The notes under the pieces were generated by a model. The model did not search any database and was not told the origin of the DNA. It was given only the letters and a program-made list of their open reading frames with translations. From Taklimakanibacter deserti (GTDB lineage: Bacteria; Pseudomonadota; Alphaproteobacteria; Rhizobiales; Aestuariivirgaceae): a DNA stretch of 64,000 nt. The stretch covers positions 372,001 to 436,000 of the forward strand of contig QORU01000003.1 in NCBI GenBank assembly GCA_003574785.1, written 5' to 3'. Positions 53,370-63,314 of this stretch are shown here, one piece after another. Positions within the stretch are counted from its first letter, which is position 1. The number at the start of each line of letters is the position of its first letter. A program made the translations under genes and the position numbers.

Positions 53370-53968
53370 CCAATTTCGTTCCGATCGTCGTCGAGCAGTC
53401 GAGCCGCGGCGAGCGCTCCTTCGACATCTTCTCCAGGCTCCTGCGCGAGCGCATCGTGTTCCTCAACGGCCCGATCGACGACAATGTGTCAGCACTCATC
53501 TGCGCGCAATTGCTGTTCCTCGAGGCCGAGGGCCCAGGCAAGGAAATCGCGATGTACATCAACTCGCCGGGCGGCGTGGTGACGAGCGGCTTCGCCATCT
53601 ACGACACGATGCAATATATCAAATGTCCGGTCTCGACCGTCTGCATGGGCTTCGCCGCCTCGATGGGGTCCTTCCTGCTGATGGCGGGCGAACCCGGCCG
53701 GCGCATCTCGCTGCCCAATGCCCGCATCCTGGTGCATCAGCCCTCGGGCGGCTTCCAGGGCCAGGCCTCCGACATCGAGCGCCATGCCGAGGATATCATC
53801 AAGATGAAGAAGCGCATGATCGGGCTCTATGCCAAGCACTGCAAGCGCAGTCCCGAAGAGGTCGAGCGCACCCTCGACCGGGACTTCTTCATGACGGCGG
53901 AAGAGGCCAAGGATTGGGGCCTCGTCGACCATGTCTATGCGGTGAGGATAGGCCAGGCCGCCGCCTGA
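53366..53968 (+). CDS. clpP: ClpP-type serine protease subunit
   Basis: A 200-residue ClpP with an intact triad S99 (FAASMGS), H124 (ILVHQ) and D173. The nucleophile context is GFAASMG rather than the usual GQAASMG. It retains [20 protein letters not shown], needed for strand-strand contacts between rings. It is not next to clpX; instead it overlaps the SRPBCC gene by 4 bp. It is probably a second, regulated ClpP paralogue, which cannot be proven without the rest of the genome. Confidence 0.9.
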   Translation: MTNFVPIVVEQSSRGERSFDIFSRLLRERIVFLNGPIDDNVSALICAQLLFLEAEGPGKEIAMYINSPGGVVTSGFAIYDTMQYIKCPVSTVCMGFAASMGSFLLMAGEPGRRISLPNARILVHQPSGGFQGQASDIERHAEDIIKMKKRMIGLYAKHCKRSPEEVERTLDRDFFMTAEEAKDWGLVDHVYAVRIGQAAA

Positions 53969-54050
53969 ACTTGACGTTGGCGTCCTGCCAATTCCGGGTG
54001 GCCTATCGTGATATTTGCGGAAACCCGCTGGAATCACGATATTGGGCCCT

Positions 54051-55976
54051 ATGGACGAACCCAAGGACATCATCGCGGATGAGGCCGAGGAGGGCATGGG
54101 CGAGGGCCCGGGCCCCCATGTCATCCGTGCGCATCTGAAGACGCTGCCGAACCGGCCGGGCGTCTACCGGATGTTCGACGGCAAGGGCGACGTCCTCTAT
54201 GTCGGCAAGGCGCGCAGCCTGAAGAACCGGGTGGCGAGCTATATCAGGCTCGGCGGCCATACCAGCCGGATCGCCGCGATGATCTCGCTCACCGCCAATA
54301 TGGAATTCGTGACCACCGAGACGGAAGCCGAGGCGCTGCTCCTCGAGGCCAATCTGATCAAGAAATTGCGGCCGCGCTTCAATGTCTCTTTGCGCGACGA
54401 CAAATCCTTTCCCTATATCCTGATCCGCAAGGACCACCCGGTCGTCCAGATCGTCAAGCATCGCGGCGCCCGCTCGCACAAGGGCAGCTATTTCGGGCCC
54501 TTCGCCTCGGCCGGCGCCGTCAACCGCACCATCAACGCGCTGCAGAAGGCCTTCCTCCTCAGATCCTGCAGCGACAGCGTCTATGAGAACCGCACGAGGC
54601 CTTGCCTCCTCTATCAGATCAAGCGCTGCTCGGGGCCCTGCACGGGCGAGATCGAGCTCGAAGCCTATAGCGAGCTGGTGAAAGAGGCCGAAGCCTTCCT
54701 CAACGGCAAGAGCAAGACGGTGAAGGCCGATCTCGCCAAGCTGATGGAAGAGGCGTCCGAGAAGCTCGATTTCGAGAGCGCGGCACGCTATCGCGACCGC
54801 ATCCAGGCGATGAGCTTCGTCACCTCCGAGCAGGGCATCAACCCGCAAGTGGTGGACGAGGCCGATGTTTTCGGCCTCGCGCAAGAGGGCGGGCAGACCT
54901 GCATCCAGGTGTTCTTCTTCCGCGCCGGGCAGAATTGGGGCAACCGCCCCTATTTCCCGCGCGCCGACAAGTCATTGCCGGCGGCCGAGGTGCTGGGCTC
55001 GTTCCTGGCGCAGTTCTATGACGACAAGCCCATCCCGCCCTTGATCCTGCTCTCGCAGGAGATCGAAGAAAAAGAGCTGCTGGAGGAGGCGCTCGCGACC
55101 CATGCCGGCCACAAGGTCGAGATCGCGGTGCCGCAGCGTGGCGAGAAGAGGGCGCTCGTCGACCACGCCGTCACCAATGCGCGCGAGGCCATGGGCCGCA
55201 AGCTGGCCGAATCCTCCTCGCAGGCAAAGCTTTTGGCCGGCGTCGCCCGGGTCTTTGGCCTAGCCGAGCCGCCGCGGCGCATCGAGGTCTATGACAACTC
55301 CCATATCCAGGGCGCCCAGGCGGTCGGCGGCATGATCGTGGCAGGTCCGGAAGGCTTCCTCAAATCGCAATATCGCAAGTTTAATATCAGGGCCGAAGAC
55401 CTGACCCCAGGAGATGATTTCGGCATGATGCGCGAGGTTCTGACCCGCAGATTCGCGAGGCTCCTCAAGGAACATGGTGAACGGGAGCCCGCCAATGAGA
55501 CCAATCCCGACCAGCCGCAGGCCTGGCCCGATCTCGTGCTGATCGACGGCGGCCAGGGCCAACTCAATGCCGCGCGCGCCGTATTGGCCGATCTCGGTAT
55601 TGCCGATCTCTGTATCGCGGGTGTCGCAAAGGGACCAGACCGGGATGCCGGCCGGGAGCATTTCTATGTGCCGGAGAAGCCCTCCTTCATGATCGAGGCC
55701 CGCGACCCGGTGCTTTACTATATCCAGCGGCTCAGGGACGAGGCGCATCGCTTTGCCATCGGCAGCCACAGGGCCAAAAGGGCCAAGGCGATCGCGCTCA
55801 ATCCGCTTGACGAGATCGCAGGCATTGGCCCGACTCGCAAAAAAGCCTTATTGCAGGCTTTTGGATCGGCCAAAGCGGTGGCGCGGGCCAGCCTTGCCGA
55901 TCTGGCAAAGGTCGAAGGGGTGAATTACGCTCTGGCCCAGGCTATCTATGATCACTTCCACGAGGGCGGTCCATGA
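54051..55976 (+). CDS. uvrC: UvrABC excinuclease subunit C
   Basis: A 641-residue UvrC. GIY-YIG nuclease ([20 protein letters not shown] near residue 33), UvrB-interacting UVR motif ([23 protein letters not shown] near 230), central RNase H-like nuclease ([15 protein letters not shown] near 412; [13 protein letters not shown] near 495) and C-terminal helix-hairpin-helix pair ([19 protein letters not shown]). It incises DNA on both sides of lesions. ATG 54051 is preferred over an upstream TTG at 54015. First gene of uvrC - pgsA - moaD. Confidence 0.95.
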   Translation: MDEPKDIIADEAEEGMGEGPGPHVIRAHLKTLPNRPGVYRMFDGKGDVLYVGKARSLKNRVASYIRLGGHTSRIAAMISLTANMEFVTTETEAEALLLEANLIKKLRPRFNVSLRDDKSFPYILIRKDHPVVQIVKHRGARSHKGSYFGPFASAGAVNRTINALQKAFLLRSCSDSVYENRTRPCLLYQIKRCSGPCTGEIELEAYSELVKEAEAFLNGKSKTVKADLAKLMEEASEKLDFESAARYRDRIQAMSFVTSEQGINPQVVDEADVFGLAQEGGQTCIQVFFFRAGQNWGNRPYFPRADKSLPAAEVLGSFLAQFYDDKPIPPLILLSQEIEEKELLEEALATHAGHKVEIAVPQRGEKRALVDHAVTNAREAMGRKLAESSSQAKLLAGVARVFGLAEPPRRIEVYDNSHIQGAQAVGGMIVAGPEGFLKSQYRKFNIRAEDLTPGDDFGMMREVLTRRFARLLKEHGEREPANETNPDQPQAWPDLVLIDGGQGQLNAARAVLADLGIADLCIAGVAKGPDRDAGREHFYVPEKPSFMIEARDPVLYYIQRLRDEAHRFAIGSHRAKRAKAIALNPLDEIAGIGPTRKKALLQAFGSAKAVARASLADLAKVEGVNYALAQAIYDHFHEGGP

Positions 55977-56581
55977 GCGATACGGTGACCAAACTGGCCC
56001 AGCAGGAAAGCCAGCGCCATGCGCTGAGCTTGCCCAATCTGCTGACCTACGGCCGGCTGGTCGCGGTGCCGGTCGTGGCGGGCCTCATCCTGTGGGGCGG
56101 CGATGTGGCGCGCTGGGCAGCGCTCGCCCTCTTCATCGCCGCGGCGATCACCGATTTCTTCGACGGCTATCTCGCCAGGCGCTGGGCCCAGCAATCGGCC
56201 TTGGGCCGCATGCTCGATCCGATCGCCGACAAGGTCCTGGTGGCCGTGGTGCTGCTGGTGCTCGCCGCCGACCGCACCATCGATGGCGCGCATCTGTGGG
56301 CGGGCATCATCATCCTGTCGCGCGAGGTGCTGGTGTCGGGCCTGCGCGAGTTCCTGGCGGAATTGCGCGTCTCGGTGCCGGTGACCAAGGTCGCCAAATG
56401 GAAGACCACCGTGCAATTGGTCGCCATCGGCTTCCTCATCGCCGGACCCGCCGGCGACAAGATCGTTCCCTATGTCAGCGAATTCGGCCTGTTCTGCCTG
56501 TGGATCGCCGCGGCCCTGACACTCTATACGGGTTATGACTATTTCCGTGCCGGCATCGGCCATGTGATGGACGACAAGTGA
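55973..56581 (+). CDS. pgsA: CDP-diacylglycerol-glycerol-3-phosphate phosphatidyltransferase
   Basis: A 202-residue integral membrane enzyme that makes phosphatidylglycerophosphate. The CDP-alcohol motif is [21 protein letters not shown] near residues 63-89, complete. It overlaps the uvrC stop by 4 bp, the usual alphaproteobacterial order. A second enzyme with the same signature (8452) serves the sphingolipid locus. Confidence 0.94.
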   Translation: MSDTVTKLAQQESQRHALSLPNLLTYGRLVAVPVVAGLILWGGDVARWAALALFIAAAITDFFDGYLARRWAQQSALGRMLDPIADKVLVAVVLLVLAADRTIDGAHLWAGIIILSREVLVSGLREFLAELRVSVPVTKVAKWKTTVQLVAIGFLIAGPAGDKIVPYVSEFGLFCLWIAAALTLYTGYDYFRAGIGHVMDDK

Positions 56582-56832
56582 CAAAACTCCTTTATTTCGC
56601 CCGCATGCGCCAGATCATCGGCAAAGCGGAGGAAAACATCGCCATCCCGGCCGACGTCACGACCGTCAGTGGACTGATCGATTTCCTGAAAGGCCGCGAC
56701 GACGCCTATGCCTCGGCCTTCGCCGACCCGCGCATCATCCGCGCCGCCATCGACCAGGCGCATGCGCCGCTCGACGCCTCGATCGCGGGCGCGCGCGAGA
56801 TCGCTTTCTTCCCGCCGGTAACGGGGGGCTAA
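56578..56832 (+). CDS. moaD: Molybdopterin synthase small subunit MoaD
   Basis: An 84-residue ubiquitin-like protein ending in Gly-Gly, the site of thiocarboxylation. GTG 56578 overlaps the pgsA stop by 4 bp. Normally moaE follows; here a small membrane protein and a toxin-antitoxin pair lie instead, so moaE must be elsewhere. Confidence 0.9.
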   Translation: MTKLLYFARMRQIIGKAEENIAIPADVTTVSGLIDFLKGRDDAYASAFADPRIIRAAIDQAHAPLDASIAGAREIAFFPPVTGG

Positions 56833-56844
56833 CGGCTTCACCAC

Positions 56845-57033
56845 ATGCGGCGACTGTTGCGCGATCCGTTCCTATGGGGCTCGCTGCTGTTCATTGTCTT
56901 TTTTCCAGCCTTCGATTTCTACGTGCTGGAGAGCAACTATTACGACAACGGATCCTATTTCGGGCTTGTGTTTGTGGGGCTCATGGCTTGGGGCTTGTGG
57001 CTCCTCTGGCTGCTGACCTGTGGGAATCGTTAA
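56845..57033 (+). CDS. Small two-helix membrane protein
   Basis: A 62-residue protein with hydrophobic helices at about 9-27 and 40-58 separated by a Tyr/Asn-rich turn (ESNYYDNGSY). Twelve bases after moaD and probably co-transcribed. No family recognised. Confidence 0.5.
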   Translation: MRRLLRDPFLWGSLLFIVFFPAFDFYVLESNYYDNGSYFGLVFVGLMAWGLWLLWLLTCGNR

Positions 57034-57093
57034 CTCCCTTGAAGTTGCCTTCCAGATGGCCTATCTTACCTTTGTCTTACAGGAGTGAGGCGG

Positions 57094-57369
57094 ATGTCGG
57101 TGGCCGAACAACGCAAAACAAGGGTTTCCACCAAGGGGCAGGTCATTCTGCCCAAGGCTATTCGTGAGAAGCGGCGATGGAATGCCGGCACGGAGCTCGT
57201 CGTCGAAGAGACCCCCGAAGGTGTGCTTCTCAAGGCCGCCAGCCTCGTTCCGCGAACCGACCCGAAAAAGGTATTCGGAATGCTGGCCTACCGAGGTCGG
57301 CCCAAGACCATTGAGGAAATGAACGCCGGAGTCCTGGCGGAAGCAAAACGCCAGCATGATCGCGGTTGA
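57094..57369 (+). CDS. AbrB/MazE-type antitoxin (VapB-like)
   Basis: A 91-residue protein with a SpoVT/AbrB DNA-binding domain (TRVSTKGQVILPKAIREKRRW) and a C-terminal toxin-neutralising tail. AGGAG lies eight bases before ATG 57094. It overlaps the PIN toxin gene by 14 bp, typical of a coupled toxin-antitoxin pair with autoregulation. Confidence 0.9.
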   Translation: MSVAEQRKTRVSTKGQVILPKAIREKRRWNAGTELVVEETPEGVLLKAASLVPRTDPKKVFGMLAYRGRPKTIEEMNAGVLAEAKRQHDRG

Positions 57370-57745
57370 TACCAATATAGTCATCCGTTACCTGACGGGG
57401 GATCATCCCAAACAATCGGACAAGGCGCGCGCCTTGATTGAGGAGAATGACATCTTCTTGAGTCGTACGGTGGTGCTCGAATGCGAATGGGTGCTTCGCA
57501 GTGTCTACGGATATTCGGCACTTGAAGTATGCGAGGCTCTTCGGGCCTTTGCCGGCTTGCCAAGAGTATCCGTCGAAGACCTTGGAATGGTTGTTCAAGC
57601 TCTCGACCACGCAGAAAACGGCGTGGGTTTTGCCGACGCACTTCACCTTGCCGCGGCAAATAACTGCGATACTTTCGTGACCTTTGACCAGGATTTCATC
57701 AAGCGCGCCAAGCGTGCTGGCATCGACAAGGTCGCAACAGCGTGA
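57356..57745 (+). CDS. PIN-domain toxin (VapC-like ribonuclease)
   Basis: A 129-residue PIN domain with the acidic set D5 (AVDTN), E42/E44, D94 (GFADALHL) and D111/D113 (FDQDF). Such proteins cleave RNA, commonly tRNA or rRNA loops, when the antitoxin is lost. No disruption seen, so it is probably active. Confidence 0.9.
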   Translation: MIAVDTNIVIRYLTGDHPKQSDKARALIEENDIFLSRTVVLECEWVLRSVYGYSALEVCEALRAFAGLPRVSVEDLGMVVQALDHAENGVGFADALHLAAANNCDTFVTFDQDFIKRAKRAGIDKVATA

Positions 57746-57839
57746 TCGGCTTTTCCAAGTAGCGTCAGCTACGTTTTGGCGCCAATCGGAACCTCTCTCA
57801 CCTGCCTCGGTTGACGGCATAAGAGAGAGGAGGTTGATG

Positions 57840-58133
57840 ATGACCACAGCTTCCAAGAAACGCTGGTCGCAGCAGGTGACCGAGAAGAGCGACGCGCTCG
57901 ATCTCGACAAGGGCGTGTTCACCTGGAAGAATCCGAAACGCATCGCTGCCTCATTGAAGCGTTCGGCGGAGCACAGCAAGCGGCGGAAGGCGAGCGCCTT
58001 CCGCTCGGCCATGTCGATGCTGACCTTTTACGTCAATCGCGGCGGCAAGGATCTGCCAAAGGCACGGAAGGCGTTACTGGAGCGCGCCAAGGATGAGTTG
58101 CGGGCGCAATTCGGCCGCGCCCGCAAGGATTGA
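57840..58133 (+). CDS. DUF3175 small basic protein
   Basis: A 97-residue, strongly basic protein of the DUF3175 family: DALDLDKGVFTWKNPKRIAASLKRSAE and KASAFRSAMSMLTFYVNRGGKDL. GGAGG precedes ATG 57840 by six bases. It is probably a cytoplasmic nucleic-acid or stress-associated protein; function unknown. Ends four bp from the convergent ilvE. Confidence 0.85.
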   Translation: MTTASKKRWSQQVTEKSDALDLDKGVFTWKNPKRIAASLKRSAEHSKRRKASAFRSAMSMLTFYVNRGGKDLPKARKALLERAKDELRAQFGRARKD

Positions 58134-58137
58134 ATGA

Positions 58138-59025
58138 TCAGGCTGCCTTCTTCTTCGGCTGCACTTCGTCGAGATAGTCCGAGCGCAAAGTGCGGGTGAG
58201 ATCGCCCACCTTGAACTTGTAGGGGCCGATCTCGCCGACCGGCGTCACCTCGGCCGCGGTGCCGACGATGAAGCACTGGTCGAAGGTCTTGAGCTCGTCC
58301 GGCATGATGGCGCGCTCGACCACCTTGATCTGGCGCTTCTGGGCGAGACCCATGACGGTCCGCCTGGTGATGCCGTCAAGGAAGCAATCCGGCGTCGGCG
58401 TGTGGATTTCACCGTTCTTGACGAAGAAGATATTGGCGCCGGTGCATTCGGCCACCTGGCCGCGCCAGTCGAGCATCAGGGCATCGGCATAACCCTTGCG
58501 CTCTGCCTTGTGCTTGGAGATCGTGCAGATCATGTAGAGCCCGACGGCCTTGGCCTTCGACGGCGCCGTCATGGGATCAGGGCGGCGATATTCGGCGATG
58601 TCGAGCCGGATACCCTTTTCGAGCTGGGCCGGATCGAAATAGGCCGGCCACTGCCAGATGGCGATGGCGACGTTGATCTTCGTATTCTGGGCGGCGACGC
58701 CCATCATCTCCGAGCCCCGCCAGGCGATCGGGCGGACATAGGCGTCGGAAAAGCCCTGCCGCTTCAAGGTCTCGCGGCAGGCGGCGTCGATCTCGGCCAC
58801 GGTATAGGGGATTTTCATGTCGAGGATCTCGGCCGAGTCGAACAGGCGCTGAGTATGCTCGGTCAGCTTGAAGATCTCGCCGCCATAAGCGCGCTCGCCC
58901 TCGAAGACGCCGCTGCCATAGTGGAGACCGTGCGACAGCACATGGACCTTCGCATCCTTCCACGGCACGAACTCGCCGTTCATCCAAATAACGCCTTCGC
59001 GCTGGTCAAAAGGAACGATCGACAT
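58138..59025 (-). CDS. ilvE: Branched-chain amino-acid aminotransferase
   Basis: A 295-residue class IV PLP aminotransferase. The Schiff-base lysine is K159 in SKAKAVGLYM, the same number as in E. coli IlvE, with SHGLHYGSGVFEGERAY near residue 31 and ECTGANIFFVKNGEI further on. It catalyses the last step of Val/Leu/Ile synthesis. Divergent from the MarR-type gene. Confidence 0.93.
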   Translation of the reverse strand: MSIVPFDQREGVIWMNGEFVPWKDAKVHVLSHGLHYGSGVFEGERAYGGEIFKLTEHTQRLFDSAEILDMKIPYTVAEIDAACRETLKRQGFSDAYVRPIAWRGSEMMGVAAQNTKINVAIAIWQWPAYFDPAQLEKGIRLDIAEYRRPDPMTAPSKAKAVGLYMICTISKHKAERKGYADALMLDWRGQVAECTGANIFFVKNGEIHTPTPDCFLDGITRRTVMGLAQKRQIKVVERAIMPDELKTFDQCFIVGTAAEVTPVGEIGPYKFKVGDLTRTLRSDYLDEVQPKKKAA

Positions 59026-59184
59026 GGCTGGTCTCCCAATTTTCAGGCTGCCACGGGCATTTTTGCACGCAGCAACGGTTCGGCCTATATGTCATCACGG
59101 CTGTCCAAATTTTCGGCCACAATGACGCAACAAGGTTTCTTGCGACTGTGACGACTTGTAACAAACTTCGGAAAATACGTCAAT

Positions 59185-59688
59185 ATGGCTGACATAATTT
59201 CTGACCGTGATGCCAGCGACGAGGAGATCGTCAGCCTGATCGAGCTGTTATTCTTTGCCTATCGCGATTTCACCTCCGATCCCGACGCCATCCTCTCAGA
59301 ATGGGGCTTCGGGCGCGCGCATCACCGGGTGGTGCATTTCGTCGGCCGCAGTCCGGGCATGACGGTGGCCCAGCTCTTGAGCATTCTCGGCATCACCAAG
59401 CAGAGCCTTGGCCGGGTGTTGCGCGACCTGATCGAGAAGGACCTGGTCTATCAGCGTCCCGGCGACCTCGACCGGAGGCAGCGTCTCCTGTTCCTTACCA
59501 AGGAAGGCGAAAGCCTGCGCCTCACCTTGATGGCGCCGCAGGCGGAGCGCATCATCCGCGCGCTGAGCGAGGCGGGCGGTGAGACGGAACCCGGCTACCG
59601 CAAGGTGCTTTATCATCTGATCAGTCCGGAAAACCGCAAAGGTGTCAGTGAATGGCTCAGGACCCGCAAATCGCAGGCGAGGGAATGA
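59185..59688 (+). CDS. MarR-family regulator (PetP-like)
   Basis: A 167-residue winged-helix regulator: MTVAQLLSILGITKQSLGRVLRDLIEKDLVYQRPGDLDRRQRLLFLT is the DNA-binding region. It is the first gene of an operon with an OmpR-type response regulator (4-bp overlap) and a histidine kinase. Rhodobacter petP-petR has the same MarR/response-regulator pair, which supports a PetP-like name. Confidence 0.87.
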   Translation: MADIISDRDASDEEIVSLIELLFFAYRDFTSDPDAILSEWGFGRAHHRVVHFVGRSPGMTVAQLLSILGITKQSLGRVLRDLIEKDLVYQRPGDLDRRQRLLFLTKEGESLRLTLMAPQAERIIRALSEAGGETEPGYRKVLYHLISPENRKGVSEWLRTRKSQARE

Positions 59689-60368
59689 CCGAGAACAAGC
59701 CGCATATATTGGTGATCGACGACGACCGCCGCATACGCGAACTGCTGCAGTCCTATCTCGCGGATAACGGCTTCAGGGTCAGCGTGGCGCCGACCGCCGC
59801 GGTGGCACGCGAGAAGATGCGCGGGCTCGCTTTCGACCTTCTCATTCTCGATGTCATGATGCCGGGCGAGAGCGGGACGGCGCTGGCGCAGGCGCTGCGC
59901 GGCTCGCAAGAGAGCGTTCCCATCCTCATGCTGTCGGCGCTCTCGGAAATCGAGGACCGGATCAACGGCCTGATGGCCGGCAGCGACGACTATCTGCCGA
60001 AACCGTTCGAGCCCCGGGAATTGCTGCTCAGGGTACAGAACCTCTTGCGCCGGGCGGCGCCGCCGGTCGACCAGCGGATCGATGTACGCTTCGGCGAATG
60101 CCTGTTCAACGTGGCGCGCGGCGAACTCCGGCGCAATGGTGAGGTGGTCAAGCTGACGACGCGGGAGCGCGATCTGCTGCGGCTGTTCATCCAGAACGCC
60201 GGCCGGCCGATCACGCGCACCGAGCTCGCCCCCGATGGCGCGGAGGAGAATGCGCGTACCGTCGACGTCCAGATCAACCGGCTGCGCCAGAAGATCGAGG
60301 AGGATCCGTCCAATCCGGTTTATCTGCAAACGGTGCGCGGGGCAGGCTATACTCTCCATGTCGATTGA
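59685..60368 (+). CDS. OmpR-family response regulator (PetR-like)
   Basis: A 227-residue response regulator. Receiver domain with acidic pocket D12-D14, phospho-acceptor D56 (LILDVMMPG) and conserved lysine in DDYLPKPFEP; C-terminal winged helix (TTRERDLLRLFIQNAGRPITRTEL). Coupled to the MarR gene before it and followed by the kinase after 12 bp. Confidence 0.9.
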   Translation: MTENKPHILVIDDDRRIRELLQSYLADNGFRVSVAPTAAVAREKMRGLAFDLLILDVMMPGESGTALAQALRGSQESVPILMLSALSEIEDRINGLMAGSDDYLPKPFEPRELLLRVQNLLRRAAPPVDQRIDVRFGECLFNVARGELRRNGEVVKLTTRERDLLRLFIQNAGRPITRTELAPDGAEENARTVDVQINRLRQKIEEDPSNPVYLQTVRGAGYTLHVD

Positions 60369-60380
60369 GAGTGCAGGAAC

Positions 60381-61760
60381 ATGAGCGCCATCACCGAGAC
60401 CGACAAGAAGATCGAGCCGCACACGCTCTATTGGCGGTTCAACCGCCTGCTCGAGCGTTACCTGCCAGCCGGACTTTATCAGCGTTCGCTGCTCATCGTG
60501 GTGATCCCCATCGTGCTTTTGCAAAGCATCATGGTCGGCATCGTCCTCGACCGGCATTGGGACAGCGTGACCAAGGTCCTTGCCCGCTCCCTGGCGCGCG
60601 AAATCTCGCTGATCATCGAGCTCTATGACCGCACCGACAAGACGCCCAGGGCGATCGAAGACCTCAAGACGATGACGAATGACCGCTTGCGCCTGCGCCT
60701 CAGCGTCGAGCGCGATTCGGTGCTGCCGCTGCCGGTGCCGGCGCCGTGGCTGTCATTGGTCGACACCCGCCTCAACCGCTATCTCGATCACGAGACCGGC
60801 CGACCCTTCTGGATCGACAGCAGCAGCAATCCGGGTTTTGTCGAGATCCGCGTCGAAGCCGAGAAAGGCACGATCTTCCGCTTTCTGGCCGATGACGATC
60901 GAGCCTATGCGGCGAACACCAATCAGCTCCTGATCTGGATGTTCATTTCCTCGCTCATCCTCCTGGTCATCGCCATCATCTTCCTGCGCAAGCAGATCAA
61001 GCCGATCCTCGAGCTCGCCCATGCGGCGCGCGGCTTCGGCCTCGGCCATGATGTCAGCCACTTCGCGCCGCGCGGGGCGGCGGAAGTACGCCAGGCGGCA
61101 CAAGCCTTCCTCAACATGAAGGAGCGCATCGAACGCCATGTCGAGCAGCGCACCGCCATGCTGGCCGGCGTCAGTCACGACCTGCGCACCATTCTCACCC
61201 GCTTCAAGCTCGAGCTCGCTTTCCTCGGCGACAATGCGAAAGTGACGGCGCTCAAGGGCGACGTCGAGGAAATGCAGACGATGCTCGAAGCCTATATGAA
61301 CTTCGCGCGCGGCGCCGGCGGCGAGAAGGCCGAAGCGCGCAACATCGCGGAAATCATCGAAGGCGCGGCGAAGACCGGCGCCCGCCCGCATTCGAAGCTG
61401 AAGATCGACGTGGCGCAGGATCTCATCGCCAAGGTCAGGCCCAATGCGTTCCGGCGGTTGATCGTCAACCTGATCGCCAATGCCGCACGCTACGGCGAAA
61501 TGATCGCCGTGGTGGCGAAGACCCGGCGCAACCGCTTGCGCATCACGGTCGACGACAATGGTCCGGGGATTCCGGCCAATATGCGCGAGGACGTGTTCCG
61601 GCCGTTCTTCCGGCTCGATGAGGCGCGCAACCAGGACGAGGGTGGGACCGGGCTCGGGCTTGCGATCGCCCGCGACATCGCCCGTTCGCATGGCGGCGAC
61701 ATCAAGCTCGAGGAAAGCCCGCTCGGCGGCCTGCGCGCGGTGGTGGAGATCCCGGTTTAG
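60381..61760 (+). CDS. Sensor histidine kinase, EnvZ-type
   Basis: A 459-residue kinase. Membrane helices at about 34-56 and 184-203 enclose a periplasmic sensor of about 130 residues; HAMP follows, with the phospho-acceptor H266 in the H-box VSHDLRTILTR, N-box NLIANAARYGE near 365, and G-box EGGTGLGLAIARDI near 418. It should phosphorylate the response regulator encoded just upstream. Its stop overlaps the convergent membrane protein gene by 4 bp. Confidence 0.92.
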   Translation: MSAITETDKKIEPHTLYWRFNRLLERYLPAGLYQRSLLIVVIPIVLLQSIMVGIVLDRHWDSVTKVLARSLAREISLIIELYDRTDKTPRAIEDLKTMTNDRLRLRLSVERDSVLPLPVPAPWLSLVDTRLNRYLDHETGRPFWIDSSSNPGFVEIRVEAEKGTIFRFLADDDRAYAANTNQLLIWMFISSLILLVIAIIFLRKQIKPILELAHAARGFGLGHDVSHFAPRGAAEVRQAAQAFLNMKERIERHVEQRTAMLAGVSHDLRTILTRFKLELAFLGDNAKVTALKGDVEEMQTMLEAYMNFARGAGGEKAEARNIAEIIEGAAKTGARPHSKLKIDVAQDLIAKVRPNAFRRLIVNLIANAARYGEMIAVVAKTRRNRLRITVDDNGPGIPANMREDVFRPFFRLDEARNQDEGGTGLGLAIARDIARSHGGDIKLEESPLGGLRAVVEIPV

Positions 61761-63292
61761 GCCGCGACCTGTTGGGGACTGTAAATTCCGGGATAGAGAG
61801 CCTTCAATCCCGGCACGCGCGCAAAGGCGTCGAGCACCGGCGCCATCGCGGCGCGCACGGCGTCGAAGTATGGCTTTGGATTATTCGCGAAGTCGGCGCT
61901 GACGCGGTGCTGAGCCTCGGTTTCGATGGCGGCAAGATGCTCCGTCACCCTCTCGCCATAAATGCGCTGATAGTCGGGCAGCAGCGCCTCACGAATCCTG
62001 GCGAGCGACGGCTCAGCGGACTGGGTTATGGCTCTTGCATACTCACGCCGGAAGCGCGTGATCATGGCGCCATGCGCGACTTCGCCCGATACCCTGTGCA
62101 CGTTGAACACAGTGCGGGCTCCCTTGGCATCCTCGCGTTCCAGCGTCATGAGGCGTTTGGATGGATCGTAAGTGGTCTTGACGAGCTGGAGCCATGGCAG
62201 CGTGAAGTGCGAGGGATGCTGCAGGGTGCGTGCGAGCAATGCATATTGTGCCGGCGGCAAATCGCGCTCGACGGTGCTCGAGGCGTCCTTGGCAAGGCCG
62301 ATGAGCGGCTCCAGCGGTCCGGCGGCCTTGGCGATAATGTCGACGGCTCCGGACTGGGCGACTTTGCGCAGCGTCGCGGTGGAGAACAGCGGCTCGTCAG
62401 GCAGTTGCGGCAGGAAGACGAAGCCGGCTTCGGTGGCATAGAGAACACCGTCGACAGGAGAGGTTCCTTCCGGACCGGCCATGAGGGGGCTTACCGTCCA
62501 GGCCTCGTCCAGATCGGCCGTGGCGATGGCGCGCTCGGTCATGTCCGGAGGGTCGGCAAGCTTGGGCACCTCGTAGACTTCGACCGGCCCGTCGGCAGCC
62601 GCCGCCATCACGGGCTGCGGCGCCGGAGCCTCCATGTCGAGAGCAAAAGCGCCAGGCAGCACGCGCAGCGCGATATAGCTCGCGGCTGCCGCAGCGCCTG
62701 GCAGAAGCAGGCCAAATGCGAAGAGGGGTGTCCAGTCGCCGAGCGCGTCCGTCATGGAGAGGAGAAGGGCCGGCACCAGCGCCAGCGCCCCTGCGCCCCA
62801 GCCGAAATACTTCACAAAATTGCCGACCGTGCGTTTGGCTTCGTTGGCCCTGGCGGCTTCGGCAAGCTGCTCCTCGGGCGTCCACACCTCGCCCAGGGAA
62901 TAGGGGAAATCGGTCGCGGCGACGAGCTCGCGGTCGACCCGCATATGATGAACGAGCCCGAGGATGATCTGGTAGATGCCCCAGAACACCAGCAAGACGC
63001 TGACGATGCCGAGCGCCGGAATGGTGCCAATGACGATCAAGAAGAAGATCGCCCCGGCGACGAGCGGAAACAGCCCGAAAGTGACATGCTCCCGGCCGGC
63101 TCTGCGGTGACGCAGGGAGTTCTCGAAATCGAGATAGCGCAAAGCGAGCGGCGCCAATCCGGGATCGAGGCCATTGTGGCGAAAGTCGTCGGCAAGCTCA
63201 TTGCGCCGCACGCCGCTCGCCATGACTTGCTTGGCGTGGGCGCGCGCCAGACGCAGCTGGTCTCTGTCGGGTATGCCGGGATCTGTGCTCAT
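61757..63292 (-). CDS. Hypothetical multi-helix membrane protein
   Basis: A 511-residue protein. Four hydrophobic helices (near residues 72-90, 96-113, 165-182 and 190-210) follow a soluble N-terminus. The C-terminal 290 residues are soluble, with a helical middle. No family recognised. I prefer ATG 63292 over an upstream TTG. It may be co-transcribed with the TPR gene at the window's right end. Confidence 0.65.
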   Translation of the reverse strand: MSTDPGIPDRDQLRLARAHAKQVMASGVRRNELADDFRHNGLDPGLAPLALRYLDFENSLRHRRAGREHVTFGLFPLVAGAIFFLIVIGTIPALGIVSVLLVFWGIYQIILGLVHHMRVDRELVAATDFPYSLGEVWTPEEQLAEAARANEAKRTVGNFVKYFGWGAGALALVPALLLSMTDALGDWTPLFAFGLLLPGAAAAASYIALRVLPGAFALDMEAPAPQPVMAAAADGPVEVYEVPKLADPPDMTERAIATADLDEAWTVSPLMAGPEGTSPVDGVLYATEAGFVFLPQLPDEPLFSTATLRKVAQSGAVDIIAKAAGPLEPLIGLAKDASSTVERDLPPAQYALLARTLQHPSHFTLPWLQLVKTTYDPSKRLMTLEREDAKGARTVFNVHRVSGEVAHGAMITRFRREYARAITQSAEPSLARIREALLPDYQRIYGERVTEHLAAIETEAQHRVSADFANNPKPYFDAVRAAMAPVLDAFARVPGLKALYPGIYSPQQVAA

Positions 63293-63314
63293 CTCCAACC
63301 TCGCCGTCGGTCAT

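Noticed and set aside
54015..54050. Upstream TTG start for uvrC
   Set aside because: The added 12 residues are not UvrC-like and the ATG at 54051 fits the family start.
57085..57745. Toxin-antitoxin genes as a mobile island
   Set aside because: No integrase, direct repeats or shift in composition detected; they are called as ordinary genes.
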